Origin: Betaproteobacteria bacterium
GTDB lineage: Bacteria; Pseudomonadota; Gammaproteobacteria; Burkholderiales; Thiobacillaceae
Reading direction: 5' to 3'
DNA: 64,000 bases
Assembly (NCBI GenBank): GCA_016219425.1
Contig: JACRNB010000011.1
Location: forward strand, 186,001-250,000
The translations under genes were made by a program, and so were the position numbers. The notes under the pieces are model-generated. The model had not been told where the DNA came from and did no database searches. It worked only from the letters and a program-made list of their open reading frames with translations. Below are positions 18,200 to 27,540 of this stretch, piece after piece. Every line of letters begins with the position of its first letter. Within the stretch, counting starts at the first letter, position 1.

Positions 18200-18493
18200 T
18201 CAGCCCTTGCGCCGTGCGCGCTGCCGCGTTTTGGGCGCGGCAGCGGCGTCGAACAGGCTGTAGCGCGGCGCCAGCAAGGCCTCGGCATCGCCAATACGCC
18301 CCAGCACCTCCAGCGCGGTGAACCAGACGCCGATCTGCGCAGCGGGGTCGCCCTGCTCCAGGCGGCGCAGGGTGGGGATGGAGACGCCCAGCCGGGCAGC
18401 GAAACGTCCTTGGGTCTCGTTGCGCGCCAGTCGCTCGGCGCGCAGGCGTGCGCCAAGCTGGGTCAGGAGGGGGGTGGAGTTATCGGTAAGCAT
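18200..18493 (-). CDS. hipB: HipB-like helix-turn-helix antitoxin
   Basis: 97 residues from ATG 18493, with an XRE-type HTH (RNETQGRFAARLGVSIPTLRRLE) that should bind the operon promoter and hold the HipA kinase. An alternative ATG at 18520 adds nine residues. The lysine/arginine tail KTRQRARRKG is short. An imperfect palindrome ATGCCGTAAACGCAT (18506-18520) lies at the start and could be its operator. Confidence 0.82.
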   Translation of the reverse strand: MLTDNSTPLLTQLGARLRAERLARNETQGRFAARLGVSIPTLRRLEQGDPAAQIGVWFTALEVLGRIGDAEALLAPRYSLFDAAAAPKTRQRARRKG

Positions 18494-18596
18494 GATTTCT
18501 TTTATATGCCGTAAACGCATTTAAAGGAAACCAAAGTTTTTGTTATATGGGGCGCTTTCCGTTACAGCGGGGCGGCAATGCGAGCTTGCAAGAGCG

Positions 18597-19493
18597 TTAC
18601 GGGTTCTTGCCTCGGGCGGGCGGCTGGGCCTCAATGGCTTTATCTCCAGGCGTCCCTTCCAGGCCCAGGAAATTGGCGCGGCTCACCACCGCTCTGCCGC
18701 TTTTGGCTTCCAGCTCCTTGCGGGCATTACCGGCCACGGTTCCGCCTTCCTTGGCCGCGTGGCGGTTCTCGTCGAAGCCCTGAGCATCCTTGCGCCGGGC
18801 GATCTCCGTAGTGCCAGCCTCGCCCAGCATGGTGAAGATCAACTCCAGGTCGGTCATGTGATCGCGCAGGTTGTTGCCGGTCCTTACCTGGTCCAGGCCC
18901 TTCAACTGGCTGTGCTCACCCGGCGTAACACCAAAGGTGGCGCGGGCAATCTCGGCAGTGAGGATGGCGTACTCCCGTCCCTCCGCCACCCCGCGCGCCT
19001 TCCATTCGTCGGTCAGTTCGCCACGCACGGCGATGGAACGCAGCCGCTTCTCGATCCAGTCCTTTGGGTAACCCTTGGCCTGATAAAGCTCCCGTGCGCG
19101 GACGCTGGCCAGCTCCGGGTCTTCGATCTCCTTCACCCGTTCATAACCCACCTGAGCCAGCCAACGCTTGAACGGCTCGGCGCGAGGCGAGGGGATGGAC
19201 TGGATGATGCGGAACAGGCCCTCGGTGTTGGCGCAGTCGGTGACGCGCAGCTTGCCGTCCGGGGCTGGCAACTTCAACCCGTGACAATTTGTCACGGCTT
19301 CGCTGCCCTCGGCGATCAACCGTTGCTTCAGCTTGCGCCAGTAAGCGCCGGGGTCGGCGCTTACTGTTAGCACACTGCAAATATCGGCGACGGAAAACCA
19401 CCATTCCTCGTTACGCCAGATGCGGCGGATGGTTTGCTCCTGAAAAACGGCAATGTGGTTTGCCGATTCAGCAGACAGATCTCTCTTACTCAT
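18597..19493 (-). CDS. BRO-N domain protein, DinD-like
   Basis: 298 residues. The N-terminal 110 form a BRO-N domain (IRRIWRNEEWWFSVADICSV and the end FRIIQSIPSPRAEPFKRWLA), found in phage antirepressors and virus-acquired regulators. The rest resembles the DNA-damage-inducible protein D tail (RELYQAKGYPKDWIEKRLRS; TGNNLRDHMTDLELIFTMLG). It stands between hipBA and a DUF4268 gene in a patch without core genes. Role not known; DinD acts on RecA filaments in E. coli. Confidence 0.8.
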   Translation of the reverse strand: MSKRDLSAESANHIAVFQEQTIRRIWRNEEWWFSVADICSVLTVSADPGAYWRKLKQRLIAEGSEAVTNCHGLKLPAPDGKLRVTDCANTEGLFRIIQSIPSPRAEPFKRWLAQVGYERVKEIEDPELASVRARELYQAKGYPKDWIEKRLRSIAVRGELTDEWKARGVAEGREYAILTAEIARATFGVTPGEHSQLKGLDQVRTGNNLRDHMTDLELIFTMLGEAGTTEIARRKDAQGFDENRHAAKEGGTVAGNARKELEAKSGRAVVSRANFLGLEGTPGDKAIEAQPPARGKNP

Positions 19494-19514
19494 ATCCCCC
19501 CCGATCCTAGAACA

Positions 19515-20510
19515 TCAGCTTGTTTGGGCCATATCCTGCCTGGCTGAATGGGAAAGCGCATCCAGGGATTTCACCCTCGGCGCAAACACACGATGAAACA
19601 AGTCGAGAGTCTGCTTCAGCCATTCATGCTGTCTTGGCCAATCCGCTCTATTTGTCGGGGCGGCATTTTCAAACTGCAATACGACATGACTTTCCTTCTT
19701 GTCCGGCAACTCGCGCCATTCAAACACCTGAAGGGCAGCACCTTCGATTTCTGCCTTTTCGGATTTGAGCAGTTTGAAATGCACTTTCGCATCTGGGCCG
19801 GATAAAACAAGGAGCACCCCAATGCGTTTCTCGCGGGTGTTCTGTACAGCGGCCAGATGAAAATGCGATCGGCCAATAGCAAAGTTGGTCCAATGCTGTG
19901 GCAAAGGTTTTTGAGAGCGCAGCTTGCTTTTTGCCTCGGTCAGGTATGTTTTCAGATCAGCCCAGTATTCCTGCTGCAATTGTTTAGTCTCGGAAACCTC
20001 TACCGACCCGATTCGCTTCGCCGCCTCGGATACAGTCTTCGACCAGTCGTTGGGCTTACTTACAATATTGAATTTCGGTGCAACGGGCGATTCACCAATA
20101 CGCCACAACTCAATTTCCAGGCCGAAGAAGTTAATACGATCCTCAGTAATCTCATTCAACCAATCGAGCGCCGCCCGGTGTTCCTCTGTAAAGACCTCTG
20201 CAATCCAGACGATGGTGACTGCACTCAAACCGGCAGCGTAGGTAAGCAATTGCCCAAGATGAGTGTGGTCAGTCCGCTCAAGCTGGTTTTCAATCAACAC
20301 CCACGAATCTGTGGTCGTGTCCTTGCACAGAATGTCGGCACGAAATGGCCCAACACTTTTTTCCTGCGCTTCCACTTCTAGATCAATGCCGATGGCGGCG
20401 CTAAGCAGTTCAATATTCTCCGCTTGAGCCAGCCAAGGCGTGAAATGGCCGGATTCGGTATCCCAGATGTTGCGTAGTTCTACTTTGTGTAGCGTGCCGA
20501 GCGTGAACAT
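19515..20510 (-). CDS. DUF4268 protein with nuclease-like N-terminus
   Basis: 331 residues from ATG 20510 ([16 protein letters not shown]), which follows GGGGGA; a longer start at 20558 is less likely. The N-terminal part has the pattern of an endonuclease-like fold ([12 protein letters not shown] then [20 protein letters not shown]), a D...ExQ-type site. The C-terminal part is DUF4268 ([20 protein letters not shown]). Such proteins appear in restriction or defence patches. Composition is more AT-rich than the flanking suc genes, which suggests transfer. Confidence 0.75.
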   Translation of the reverse strand: MFTLGTLHKVELRNIWDTESGHFTPWLAQAENIELLSAAIGIDLEVEAQEKSVGPFRADILCKDTTTDSWVLIENQLERTDHTHLGQLLTYAAGLSAVTIVWIAEVFTEEHRAALDWLNEITEDRINFFGLEIELWRIGESPVAPKFNIVSKPNDWSKTVSEAAKRIGSVEVSETKQLQQEYWADLKTYLTEAKSKLRSQKPLPQHWTNFAIGRSHFHLAAVQNTREKRIGVLLVLSGPDAKVHFKLLKSEKAEIEGAALQVFEWRELPDKKESHVVLQFENAAPTNRADWPRQHEWLKQTLDLFHRVFAPRVKSLDALSHSARQDMAQTS

Positions 20511-20597
20511 GGCGTTTCCCCCTTGTAGTTGCTCCATTAGCTGGAAATTGCGATTCACGCCGACTCCCTGTCCGCCAGGGAAAAGGGCTACCGCGTT

Positions 20598-21476
20598 TCA
20601 CCCCTTCCGCCGAATCGCCTCCGCACACGCCTGTCCCAGTTCCGCCGGGCTCTTGGCCACCACCACGCCCGCCGCTTCCAGGGCGGCGATCTTCTCCACC
20701 GCCGTGCCCTTGCCGCCGGCGATGATGGCCCCGGCGTGGCCCATGCGCTTGCCCTTGGGCGCGGTCTGGCCGGCGATATAGCCGGCAACGGGTTTGGTCA
20801 CATGGGCCTGGATGTACTCCGCCGCCTCTTCTTCCCGCGTGCCGCCGATCTCGCCCACCATGATGATGGCCTCGGTGGCCGGGTCGGCCTGGAACAGGGC
20901 CAGGCAGTCGATGAAGTCCAGGCCCTTGATGGGGTCGCCGCCGATGCCGACACAGGTGGTCTGGCCCAGGCCCAGTTTGGTGGTCTGGTACACCGCCTCG
21001 TAGGTGAGGGTGCCGGAGCGGGAGACGATGCCCACCTTGCCGGGCTGGTGGATGAAGCCGGGCATGATGCCGATCTTGCATTCGCCGGGGGTGATGACGC
21101 CGGGGCAGTTGGGGCCGATCAGCACTGCGCCGTTGGCCTTCATGGCCGCTTTCACGTTGATCATGTCCCGCACCGGGATGCCTTCGGTGATGCAGACGAT
21201 GACCCGGATGCCCGCGTCCGCCGCCTCCAGGATGCCGTCCGCGGCGAAGGCAGGGGGCACATAGATGACGCTGGCGTCGGCGCCGGTGTCCTTCACTGCG
21301 TCCTTCACGGTGTTGAACACCGGCAGGCCCAGGTGGGTCTGGCCGCCCTTGCCGGGGGTAACGCCGCCCACCATGCGGGTGCCGTAGGCAATGGCCTGTT
21401 CCGAGTGGAAGGCGCCCTGCTTGCCGGTGAAGCCCTGGCAGATGACCTTGGTTTCCTTGTTGATCAGGATGCTCAT
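20598..21476 (-). CDS. sucD: Succinyl-CoA ligase alpha subunit
   Basis: TCA-cycle enzyme subunit; binds CoA and carries the phosphohistidine. 292 residues starting [20 protein letters not shown], with the CoA-binding [13 protein letters not shown] region and the active-site histidine in [13 protein letters not shown] ([11 protein letters not shown]). Same strand as sucC, but a HicB-like gene separates the two. Confidence 0.98.
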   Translation of the reverse strand: MSILINKETKVICQGFTGKQGAFHSEQAIAYGTRMVGGVTPGKGGQTHLGLPVFNTVKDAVKDTGADASVIYVPPAFAADGILEAADAGIRVIVCITEGIPVRDMINVKAAMKANGAVLIGPNCPGVITPGECKIGIMPGFIHQPGKVGIVSRSGTLTYEAVYQTTKLGLGQTTCVGIGGDPIKGLDFIDCLALFQADPATEAIIMVGEIGGTREEEAAEYIQAHVTKPVAGYIAGQTAPKGKRMGHAGAIIAGGKGTAVEKIAALEAAGVVVAKSPAELGQACAEAIRRKG

Positions 21477-21478
21477 GG

Positions 21479-21706
21479 TTAAACCTCAAACTCGGATTTG
21501 GCGATGCCGGATTGGGTGATGTACACCTCGCCGTGCAGGCGTTGGGCCACTTCGGCGGGGTCGGCGCATTCCAGAAAAAGTTCCACGGCCTCATGCAGGT
21601 TGTCGCGGGCTTCGGCCACGTTGCCTCCCTGGCTGGATATGTCCAACTCGGGGCAGAAAGAGACGTAGCCGTCGCCTTCCCGTTCGATGACAGCAGTGAT
21701 GCGCAT
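21479..21706 (-). CDS. Lone HicB-like antitoxin between sucC and sucD
   Basis: 75 residues: [20 protein letters not shown], then [19 protein letters not shown], the compact HicB fold. There is no C-terminal HTH domain and no HicA toxin gene next to it. It starts two bases after the sucC stop and ends two bases before the sucD start, so it is inside the suc operon. An ATG at 21706 was preferred to the longer frame that begins inside sucC. Probably a solitary HicB; what it inhibits is not known. Confidence 0.75.
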   Translation of the reverse strand: MRITAVIEREGDGYVSFCPELDISSQGGNVAEARDNLHEAVELFLECADPAEVAQRLHGEVYITQSGIAKSEFEV

Positions 21707-21707
21707 C

Positions 21708-22874
21708 TCAGTTCCCTCCCACAGCGGCCACCGCCTGCCGCGCTGCATCCGCCAGATCATCGGTGGCGACGATGGACAAGCCCGACTCCGCCAGCATCTT
21801 GCGCCCCAAGTCCACGTTGGTGCCTTCCAGACGCACCACCACGGGGAGGGTGACGCCCACGTCCTTCACCGCGTCGATCACGCCCTGGGCGATGACGTCG
21901 CAGCGCATGATGCCGCCGAAGATGTTGATCAGCACCGCCTTCACGTTGGGGTCGGCGAGGATGATCTTGAACGCCTGGGCCACGGTCTGGGCCGATGCGC
22001 CGCCGCCCACGTCCAGAAAGTTGGCGGGCAGGCCGCCGGAGAGCTTGATGAGATCCATGGTGGCCATGGCCAGACCCGCGCCGTTCACCATGCAGCCGAT
22101 GTTGCCGTTCAGCGCAATGTAGTTGAGGTTGTGCAGCGCAGCTTCCGCCTCCTTGGGGTCGATCTGGCTTGGGTCGGCCACGTCGGCCAGGGCCTTTTGG
22201 CGGTACAGGGCGTTGTCGTCCAGGCCCATCTTGCAGTCCAGGGGAAGCAGCTTGCCGTCGGCGGTGACGATGAGCGGGTTGATCTCCAGCAGGGCCAGAT
22301 CCTTCTCCAGAAAGATGCGGTAGAAGGCCTTGAGCATCTTCACGAAAGCGCCGATCTGCTCGCCCGCCAGCCCCAGGCCGAAGGCCAGGTTGCGGCCCTG
22401 GTAGTCCATCAGGCCGGCGGCGGGGTGGACCCACTCTTTCAAAATCTTCTCCGGCTCGGTGCGGGCCACTTCCTCGATCTCCATGCCCCCCGCCGCCGAG
22501 GCGACGATGCCGATCTTCTCCGCGCCCCGGTCCACAGTGATGGAGAGGTACAGCTCGCGCGCGATGGGCAGGGTCTCTTCGATCAGCAACTGGCTCACCG
22601 GCTGGCCGTCGGGGGCGTTCTGGTAGGTGGTGAGGCGGCTGCCCAGCAGGGTCTTGGCGGCGGCGTGCAGGTCTTCGGCGGAGCGGCACAGCTTCACGCC
22701 CCCCGCCTTGCCGCGCCCGCCGGCGTGGATCTGGGCCTTGACCACCCAGGCCTCGCCGCCGAGCTGCGTAATGGCGGCGGCGCATTCGTCCGGGGTGAAG
22801 ACCACCACTCCGCGCGGAGTGGCGACGCCGTAGTCGCGCAACACGGCTTTGGCTTGGTACTCGTGCAAGTTCAT
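21708..22874 (-). CDS. sucC: Succinyl-CoA ligase beta subunit
   Basis: 388 residues with an ATP-grasp domain ([19 protein letters not shown]) and the CoA-ligase domain containing [37 protein letters not shown] is a typical start. Catalyses substrate-level phosphorylation with SucD. Confidence 0.98.
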   Translation of the reverse strand: MNLHEYQAKAVLRDYGVATPRGVVVFTPDECAAAITQLGGEAWVVKAQIHAGGRGKAGGVKLCRSAEDLHAAAKTLLGSRLTTYQNAPDGQPVSQLLIEETLPIARELYLSITVDRGAEKIGIVASAAGGMEIEEVARTEPEKILKEWVHPAAGLMDYQGRNLAFGLGLAGEQIGAFVKMLKAFYRIFLEKDLALLEINPLIVTADGKLLPLDCKMGLDDNALYRQKALADVADPSQIDPKEAEAALHNLNYIALNGNIGCMVNGAGLAMATMDLIKLSGGLPANFLDVGGGASAQTVAQAFKIILADPNVKAVLINIFGGIMRCDVIAQGVIDAVKDVGVTLPVVVRLEGTNVDLGRKMLAESGLSIVATDDLADAARQAVAAVGGN

Positions 22875-22886
22875 GACGGGCCTCGT

Positions 22887-23900
22887 TCAGGCGGTCTGGA
22901 AATCGAAGGAATCGGCGAAGAAGGCGTCTTCCGGCAGGCCCCGCGCCTGGAAATCGCGCCGAGCCGCCTGGATCATAGCCGGAGCGCCGCAGGCATAGAC
23001 CTCGTAACCGGAGAGGTCATCGAAATCCGCCAGGATGGCCTCGTGCACGAAGCCGGTACGGCCCGGCCAATGCTCCTCCGGCGCGGGGCTGGCGATCACC
23101 GGGATGAAGCGGAAACGGTCGCCGTGCTCCTGCTGCCATTGGGCCGGCAGTTGCGGCAGATACAGGTCGCGCACCTGTTTTGCGCCCCAGTACAGGGTCA
23201 TCTGCCGATCCACGCCGTGGTGGAGGGCATGGGCCAGGAGGGCCTTGATCGGGGCGAAGCCCGTGCCGCCTGCCAGAAAGAGGGCGGGTTTATCCGACTC
23301 CCGCAGGAAGAAACTGCCCAACGGCCCCTTGATGCGCAGGATGTCCTTCACCTTCATGCTGTTGAACACCTGATCGGTGAAGTGGCCGCCCGGCACATGG
23401 CGGATGTGGAGTTCCAGCAGGGCGTCCTCCTCCGGCGGGTTGGCCAGGGAGAAGCTGCGGCGCTGGCCGTCCTTGAGCAGAAAGTCGATGTACTGACCGG
23501 GCAGGAATTGCAGGCGCTCGTTGGAGGGCAGCTTGAGCCAGAGGGCCATCACGTCATGGGCCAGGCGCTCCATACGCTCCACCCGACAGGGCAGGGTCTT
23601 GATGGGAATATCCCTGACCGCCCCCACCTCCTTCACCTCGATGGCCACGTCACTCCGGGCGGTAGCGCAGCAGAACAGGGCCAGGCCCTTGTCCTTGTCG
23701 GCTTCCGTCAAAGCGCCGTCCTGGTATGCGCCCAGGTCCACCGCACCGCTCAGCACCTTGCCCTTGCACGCGCCGCAGGCGCCGTTGCGGCAACCGTAGG
23801 GCAGGCTGAAGCCGGCGTTGAGGGCGGCGGCGAGCAGGGTCTCGCCTTCGGCGGCGCTAAACTGGTGGCCGCTGGGTTGAATCGTGACCTGGTAGGACAT
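22887..23900 (-). CDS. 2Fe-2S ferredoxin-NAD(P)H reductase (CDP-6-deoxyglucoseen reductase type)
   Basis: 337 residues from ATG 23900. The N-terminal plant-type ferredoxin has the cluster ligands in YGCRNGACGACKGK plus a later Cys in ALFCCATA. It is followed by an FAD domain (RSFSLANPPEED) and an NAD(P)H domain (LFLAGGTGFAPIKALL, VYACGAPAMI). These single-chain reductases feed electrons to oxygenases or to iron-sulfur enzymes; the partner is not identifiable here. Next to sucC on the same strand with 13 bp between. Confidence 0.9.
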   Translation of the reverse strand: MSYQVTIQPSGHQFSAAEGETLLAAALNAGFSLPYGCRNGACGACKGKVLSGAVDLGAYQDGALTEADKDKGLALFCCATARSDVAIEVKEVGAVRDIPIKTLPCRVERMERLAHDVMALWLKLPSNERLQFLPGQYIDFLLKDGQRRSFSLANPPEEDALLELHIRHVPGGHFTDQVFNSMKVKDILRIKGPLGSFFLRESDKPALFLAGGTGFAPIKALLAHALHHGVDRQMTLYWGAKQVRDLYLPQLPAQWQQEHGDRFRFIPVIASPAPEEHWPGRTGFVHEAILADFDDLSGYEVYACGAPAMIQAARRDFQARGLPEDAFFADSFDFQTA

Positions 23901-23925
23901 TCCGAAACTCCATTTGCTGAAACAG

Positions 23926-24804
23926 ATGCGCATCCTGATCGTGGGCTGCGGCGATGTCGGGCTGCGCTGCGCCCGGCTCCTCGCCGGACGCGCCCGAATC
24001 TACGCCCTCACCCACAGCCCCGAACGCCACGCGGAACTCCGCGCCGCCGGCGTCACCCCTATTCCCGGCGACCTGGACGAACAGCGCGGACTGGCGCGCA
24101 TCGCCCGTCTGGCGGATTGCGTGCTGCACTTCGCACCGCCGCACGGAGAGGGTGAAACCGACCCGCGCACAAGGCGGCTGCTGGCCGCTCTGGGGCGAGG
24201 GAGTCTAGCCCAAAGCCTGGTCTACATCAGCACCAGCGGGGTCTATGGCGACTGCGGCGGCGCGGTGGTGGAAGAGTCCCGCCCGGCGCATCCCGACAAC
24301 GCCCGCGCCCGGCGGCGGGCGGATGCGGAACGACGTCTGCGCCGCTTCGGCAAGGCGGGGCGGCGGGTAAGCATCCTGCGCGCCCCCGGCATCTACGCGC
24401 AGGACCGCTTTCCGGCGGAACGGGTGAAGAAGGCCCTGCCGGCGATCATTGCGGCGGAGGACGTCCACACCAACCACATCCACGCCGAAGACCTCGCCCG
24501 CCTCGCCCTGGCGGCGCTGTTCCGGGGGCGTCCGCAGCGGGTCTACAACGCGGTGGACGACAGCGGCCTGAAGATGGGGGACTGGTTCGATGTGGTGGCG
24601 GACCACCTGAGCCTGCCGCGCCCGCCGCGCCTGCCGCGCGCCGAAGTGATGGCGGCGGTGACGCCCGCCATGCGCACCTTCCTCACCGAATCGCGCCGGT
24701 TGTCGAACCGGCGCATCAAGCGGGAACTGCGTTTCCGCCTGCGTTACCCGACGGTGCGGGAAGGAGCGCAGCGAACCGCATGCGGCGGGGACGCGAGGCG
24801 CTGA
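23926..24804 (+). CDS. NAD-dependent epimerase/dehydratase with altered C-terminus
   Basis: 292 residues from ATG 23926 (MRILIVGCGDVGLRCARLL), with the Rossmann glycine motif GCGDVG and a YISTSGVYGDCGG active-site segment, as in SDR-type YeeZ-like proteins. The last third (AVTPAMRTFLTESRRLSNRR) is encoded in a unit that is repeated twice more downstream. In this first unit an 18-bp loss removed the original stop, so the reading frame runs on for about 11 residues (ending TACGGDARR). The ancestral end PTVREGLRRMW-stop is still readable in the second unit at about 24970-25001. Confidence 0.85.
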   Translation: MRILIVGCGDVGLRCARLLAGRARIYALTHSPERHAELRAAGVTPIPGDLDEQRGLARIARLADCVLHFAPPHGEGETDPRTRRLLAALGRGSLAQSLVYISTSGVYGDCGGAVVEESRPAHPDNARARRRADAERRLRRFGKAGRRVSILRAPGIYAQDRFPAERVKKALPAIIAAEDVHTNHIHAEDLARLALAALFRGRPQRVYNAVDDSGLKMGDWFDVVADHLSLPRPPRLPRAEVMAAVTPAMRTFLTESRRLSNRRIKRELRFRLRYPTVREGAQRTACGGDARR

Positions 24805-25139
24805 TGATGCGGTTCGCTACGCTCACCACATCCTACAAACCCGCCGCGCCTGCCGCGCGCCGAGGTGATGGCGGCGGTGACGCCCGCCATGCGCACCTTC
24901 CTCACCGAATCGCGCCGGTTGTCGAACCGGCGCATCAAGCGGGAACTGCGTTTCCGCCTGCGTTACCCGACGGTGCGGGAAGGGCTGCGTAGGATGTGGT
25001 GAGCGCAGCGAACCGCATGCGGCGGGGACGCGAGGCGCTGATGATGCGGTTCGCTACGCTCACCACATCCTACAAACCCGCCGCGCCTGCCGCGCGCCGA
25101 GGTGATGGCAGCCATGCGCACCGTCCTCACCGCATCCTG
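24621..25139. repeat. Three-unit tandem duplication of an epimerase 3' end
   Basis: Unit A begins at 24621, unit B at 24840 and partial unit C at 25077, each with CCCGCCGCGCCTGCCGCGCG. A and B are nearly identical over about 220 bp except for an 18-bp deletion in A; C lasts about 63 bp and has its own internal deletion. The 322 bp without a gene between 24804 and 25127 is therefore duplicated coding sequence plus a palindromic element. Confidence 0.9.
24989..25073. repeat. MITE-like element with 30-bp inverted ends
   Basis: Left arm 24989-25018 and right arm 25044-25073 are inverted copies with one mismatch in 30 (GTAGGATGTGGTGAGCGCAG onward). A copy missing the outer left end lies in unit A (24763-24836). 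The inner half GGTGAGCGCAGCGAACCGCA recurs at 29017. No transposase is encoded. Confidence 0.85.
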
Positions 25140-26287
25140 CAGGCGGGGATCACCTGCACGTTTTCCGCCAGCGGGTAGGCCTCGGCCACCGGGGCCACCA
25201 CATACGCCTGCGCCAGGCCCAGGTCTTCGCAGGCATGCCAGAAACCCTTGCTCACCTTGGGCGCGTCGGAAAACTTGATCTCGTACCCGGTCAGCCGCCC
25301 GCCCGTGTTCACCACCAGGTCCAGCTCCGCCCCCGCCGCCGTGCGGTAGAAGGAGAACTCCGAGAACCCGGGTGCGGCGCCGATGATCTGCTCGATCATG
25401 AACCCCTCCCAGGAGGCCCCCAGCACCGGGTGGGCCAGCAGGTCGTCGCGGCTGCCCAGGTTGAGCAGGCAGTGCAGGATGCCGCTGTCGCGCACATAGA
25501 CCTTGGGCGATTTCACCAGCCGCTTGCCGATGTTGATGAAGTGGGGCTCCAGCCGCCGCAGCATCATGGCATCCACGAACAGGTCGAGATAACGCCCCAC
25601 GGTGGGGCTGCTCACACCGCCCAGCGAAGCGCCCAACTGGCTGGCGTTGAACAACTGCCCGTGCAGATGCGCCGTCATGCGCCAGAAGCGGCGCAGGGTC
25701 TCGGCGGGGATGGTGACGCCCAACTGGGGCAGGTCGCGGGTGAGGAAGGTCTGGATGAAGTCGCCGCGCCACAACAGCGAGTCGGCGTCGCTCTGCGCGG
25801 TGAATGACAGCGGAAAGCCGCCGCGCAGCCACAAGGCGTTCAGGGCCGCCTCATCCTGTCCGTCCCGCGCAACCTCGCGCAACGACAGGGGGGGCAATTC
25901 CAGATACGCCACCCGACCCGCCAGGGATTCCGCACTTTGCCGCAGCAGCTTGCCCGACGCCGATCCCAGTAACAGGAAGCGTCCGGGGCGGCGTTCCGCG
26001 TCGATCTCCGGACGCAGCGCGGTAAACAGTTCCGGCATGGTCTGCACCTCGTCCAGCACCACCAGCCGATGCCGGTGCTGCGCCAGGAACAGGGCGGGCT
26101 GCGCCAGACGCGCGCGATCCGACTCGCGTTCCAGGTCGAGAAACAGGGCGTCCGGGTGGGATTGGGCAAACCACCGCGCCAGCGTGGTCTTGCCCACCTG
26201 GCGCGGCCCCAGCAGCACCACAGCGGGTTGCAGCGCCATCCGTTGCTGGAGCGCGGCCTGTAGGGATCGTCCGTAATCGTCATTCAT
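25127..26287 (-). CDS. DUF4143 P-loop ATPase
   Basis: 386 residues. Walker A GPRQVGKTTLARWF near residue 30, Walker B LVVLDEVQTMPELF, and the C-terminal DUF4143 domain (GASWEGFMIEQII; ELDLVVNTGGRLTGYEIKFS), which looks like a degenerate restriction-nuclease fold. These proteins are widespread, mobile and of unknown role. The stop codon lies in the third unit of the duplicated sequence, so the last residues may have been altered by the duplication. Confidence 0.85.
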   Translation of the reverse strand: MNDDYGRSLQAALQQRMALQPAVVLLGPRQVGKTTLARWFAQSHPDALFLDLERESDRARLAQPALFLAQHRHRLVVLDEVQTMPELFTALRPEIDAERRPGRFLLLGSASGKLLRQSAESLAGRVAYLELPPLSLREVARDGQDEAALNALWLRGGFPLSFTAQSDADSLLWRGDFIQTFLTRDLPQLGVTIPAETLRRFWRMTAHLHGQLFNASQLGASLGGVSSPTVGRYLDLFVDAMMLRRLEPHFINIGKRLVKSPKVYVRDSGILHCLLNLGSRDDLLAHPVLGASWEGFMIEQIIGAAPGFSEFSFYRTAAGAELDLVVNTGGRLTGYEIKFSDAPKVSKGFWHACEDLGLAQAYVVAPVAEAYPLAENVQVIPACRMR

Positions 26288-26334
26288 GCTTGCATTTTTA
26301 ATTGTTGGTGATGGATATGCAATTATTATGCCTC

Positions 26335-27540
26335 TTAGCGGTACAGCAGCACGGCCTCCCGCTCGTCGCGCCAGGCCGCCTCGTCCGGGCAGGCCAGGGC
26401 GTCCAGGTCGTCCGGGGTGGCGGCGGGGTCGTCCACCCAGCGCCGCAGTCCTTCACCGCCGTTGATGAGGTCGATGGCCAGCCGGCCCGTCTCGTATTCG
26501 TAAGGGAAATCGCGCCACAGCGGGTAGCCCGGGTACAGGCGGCGGATCGCCTGGAACGCCAGCGCCTGGAGCCGCCAGGGGCGGAAGGCGGCATGGTCGT
26601 AGTGGCCGGATTCCACATGGATCTGCACGCCGGAACACAACTTGCCCGCGTGTTTGTGGAAGGTGGGCTCGAACCAGCACTCGCGCAACGCGCAGCCTTG
26701 CAGCCAATGCGGCGCGGCCTGCTTCATGGCGGCGATGACGGCGCGGGCGTCCATGTCCGGCGCGCCGAACAATTCCAGAGGCCGGGTAGTGCCGCGCCCT
26801 TCCGAGAGCGTGGCCCCCTCCAGCATCACCGTCCCGGCGTAGCAGCGCGCCATGGAGAGGTTGGGGGCGTTGGGGCTGGGGTTGATCCAGGTCCGCTGCG
26901 GCCAGCCGTAGCCCGGTGCGGCCTCCGGCTGCCAGCCTTGCATGGGGATCACGCGGTAATCCACGTCCAGCCGGAAATGGCGGATGAACCACGCGCCCAG
27001 TTCGCCCAGGGTGAGCCCGTGGCGCATGGGGAGGGGGCCGGCGCCCACGAAGCTCTCCCAGCCGGGGCGCAGGGTGGTCCCTTCCACCGGGCGGCCCGCC
27101 GGGTTGGGGCGGTCCAACACCCACACGGTCTTGCCCTGCCTGGCTGCCGCTTCCAGCACATAAAGCAGGGTGGTGATGAAGGTGTAGATGCGGCAACCCA
27201 GGTCTTGCAGGTCCACCAGCAGCACGTCGAAGGAGTCCAGCATGGCGGCGGCGGGGCGACGCACCGTGCCGTAGAGGCTGAACACCGGGATGCCGTGGAC
27301 CGGGTCGAGGAAGTCCGGCGACTCCATCATGTTGTCCTGCTTGTCGCCGCGCAGGCCGTGCTGGGGGCCGAAGGCGGCGCTGAGGCGCAGGTCCGGCAGC
27401 GTTGCGAGGGCGTCCAGGGCGTGGGTGAGGTCGGCGCTGACAGAGGCGGGGTGGGCCAGCAGGGCGACGCGACGGCCCTTCAGGGGCGCGCGCAGGGCGG
27501 GGTCGGCAAGCAGGCGGTCGAGGCCGGTTTGGAAGGTCAT
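26335..27540 (-). CDS. namZ: Exo-beta-N-acetylmuramidase NamZ (DUF1343)
   Basis: 401 residues from ATG 27540. The DUF1343 pattern is clear: LLAHPASVSADLTHALDAL, FGPQHGLRGDKQDNM, FDVLLVDLQDLGCRIYTFI and EGTTLRPG. NamZ removes terminal MurNAc from peptidoglycan fragments during cell-wall recycling. There is no strong signal peptide, unlike many family members that are exported. Its ATG overlaps the stop of the next upstream gene (ATGA). Confidence 0.88.
   Translation of the reverse strand: MTFQTGLDRLLADPALRAPLKGRRVALLAHPASVSADLTHALDALATLPDLRLSAAFGPQHGLRGDKQDNMMESPDFLDPVHGIPVFSLYGTVRRPAAAMLDSFDVLLVDLQDLGCRIYTFITTLLYVLEAAARQGKTVWVLDRPNPAGRPVEGTTLRPGWESFVGAGPLPMRHGLTLGELGAWFIRHFRLDVDYRVIPMQGWQPEAAPGYGWPQRTWINPSPNAPNLSMARCYAGTVMLEGATLSEGRGTTRPLELFGAPDMDARAVIAAMKQAAPHWLQGCALRECWFEPTFHKHAGKLCSGVQIHVESGHYDHAAFRPWRLQALAFQAIRRLYPGYPLWRDFPYEYETGRLAIDLINGGEGLRRWVDDPAATPDDLDALACPDEAAWRDEREAVLLYR

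Noticed and set aside
24744-24938. Small minus-strand frames with FVGCGERSEPHHQRL between the epimerase and DUF4143 genes
   Set aside because: They are translations of the MITE-like palindrome and of duplicated epimerase sequence.
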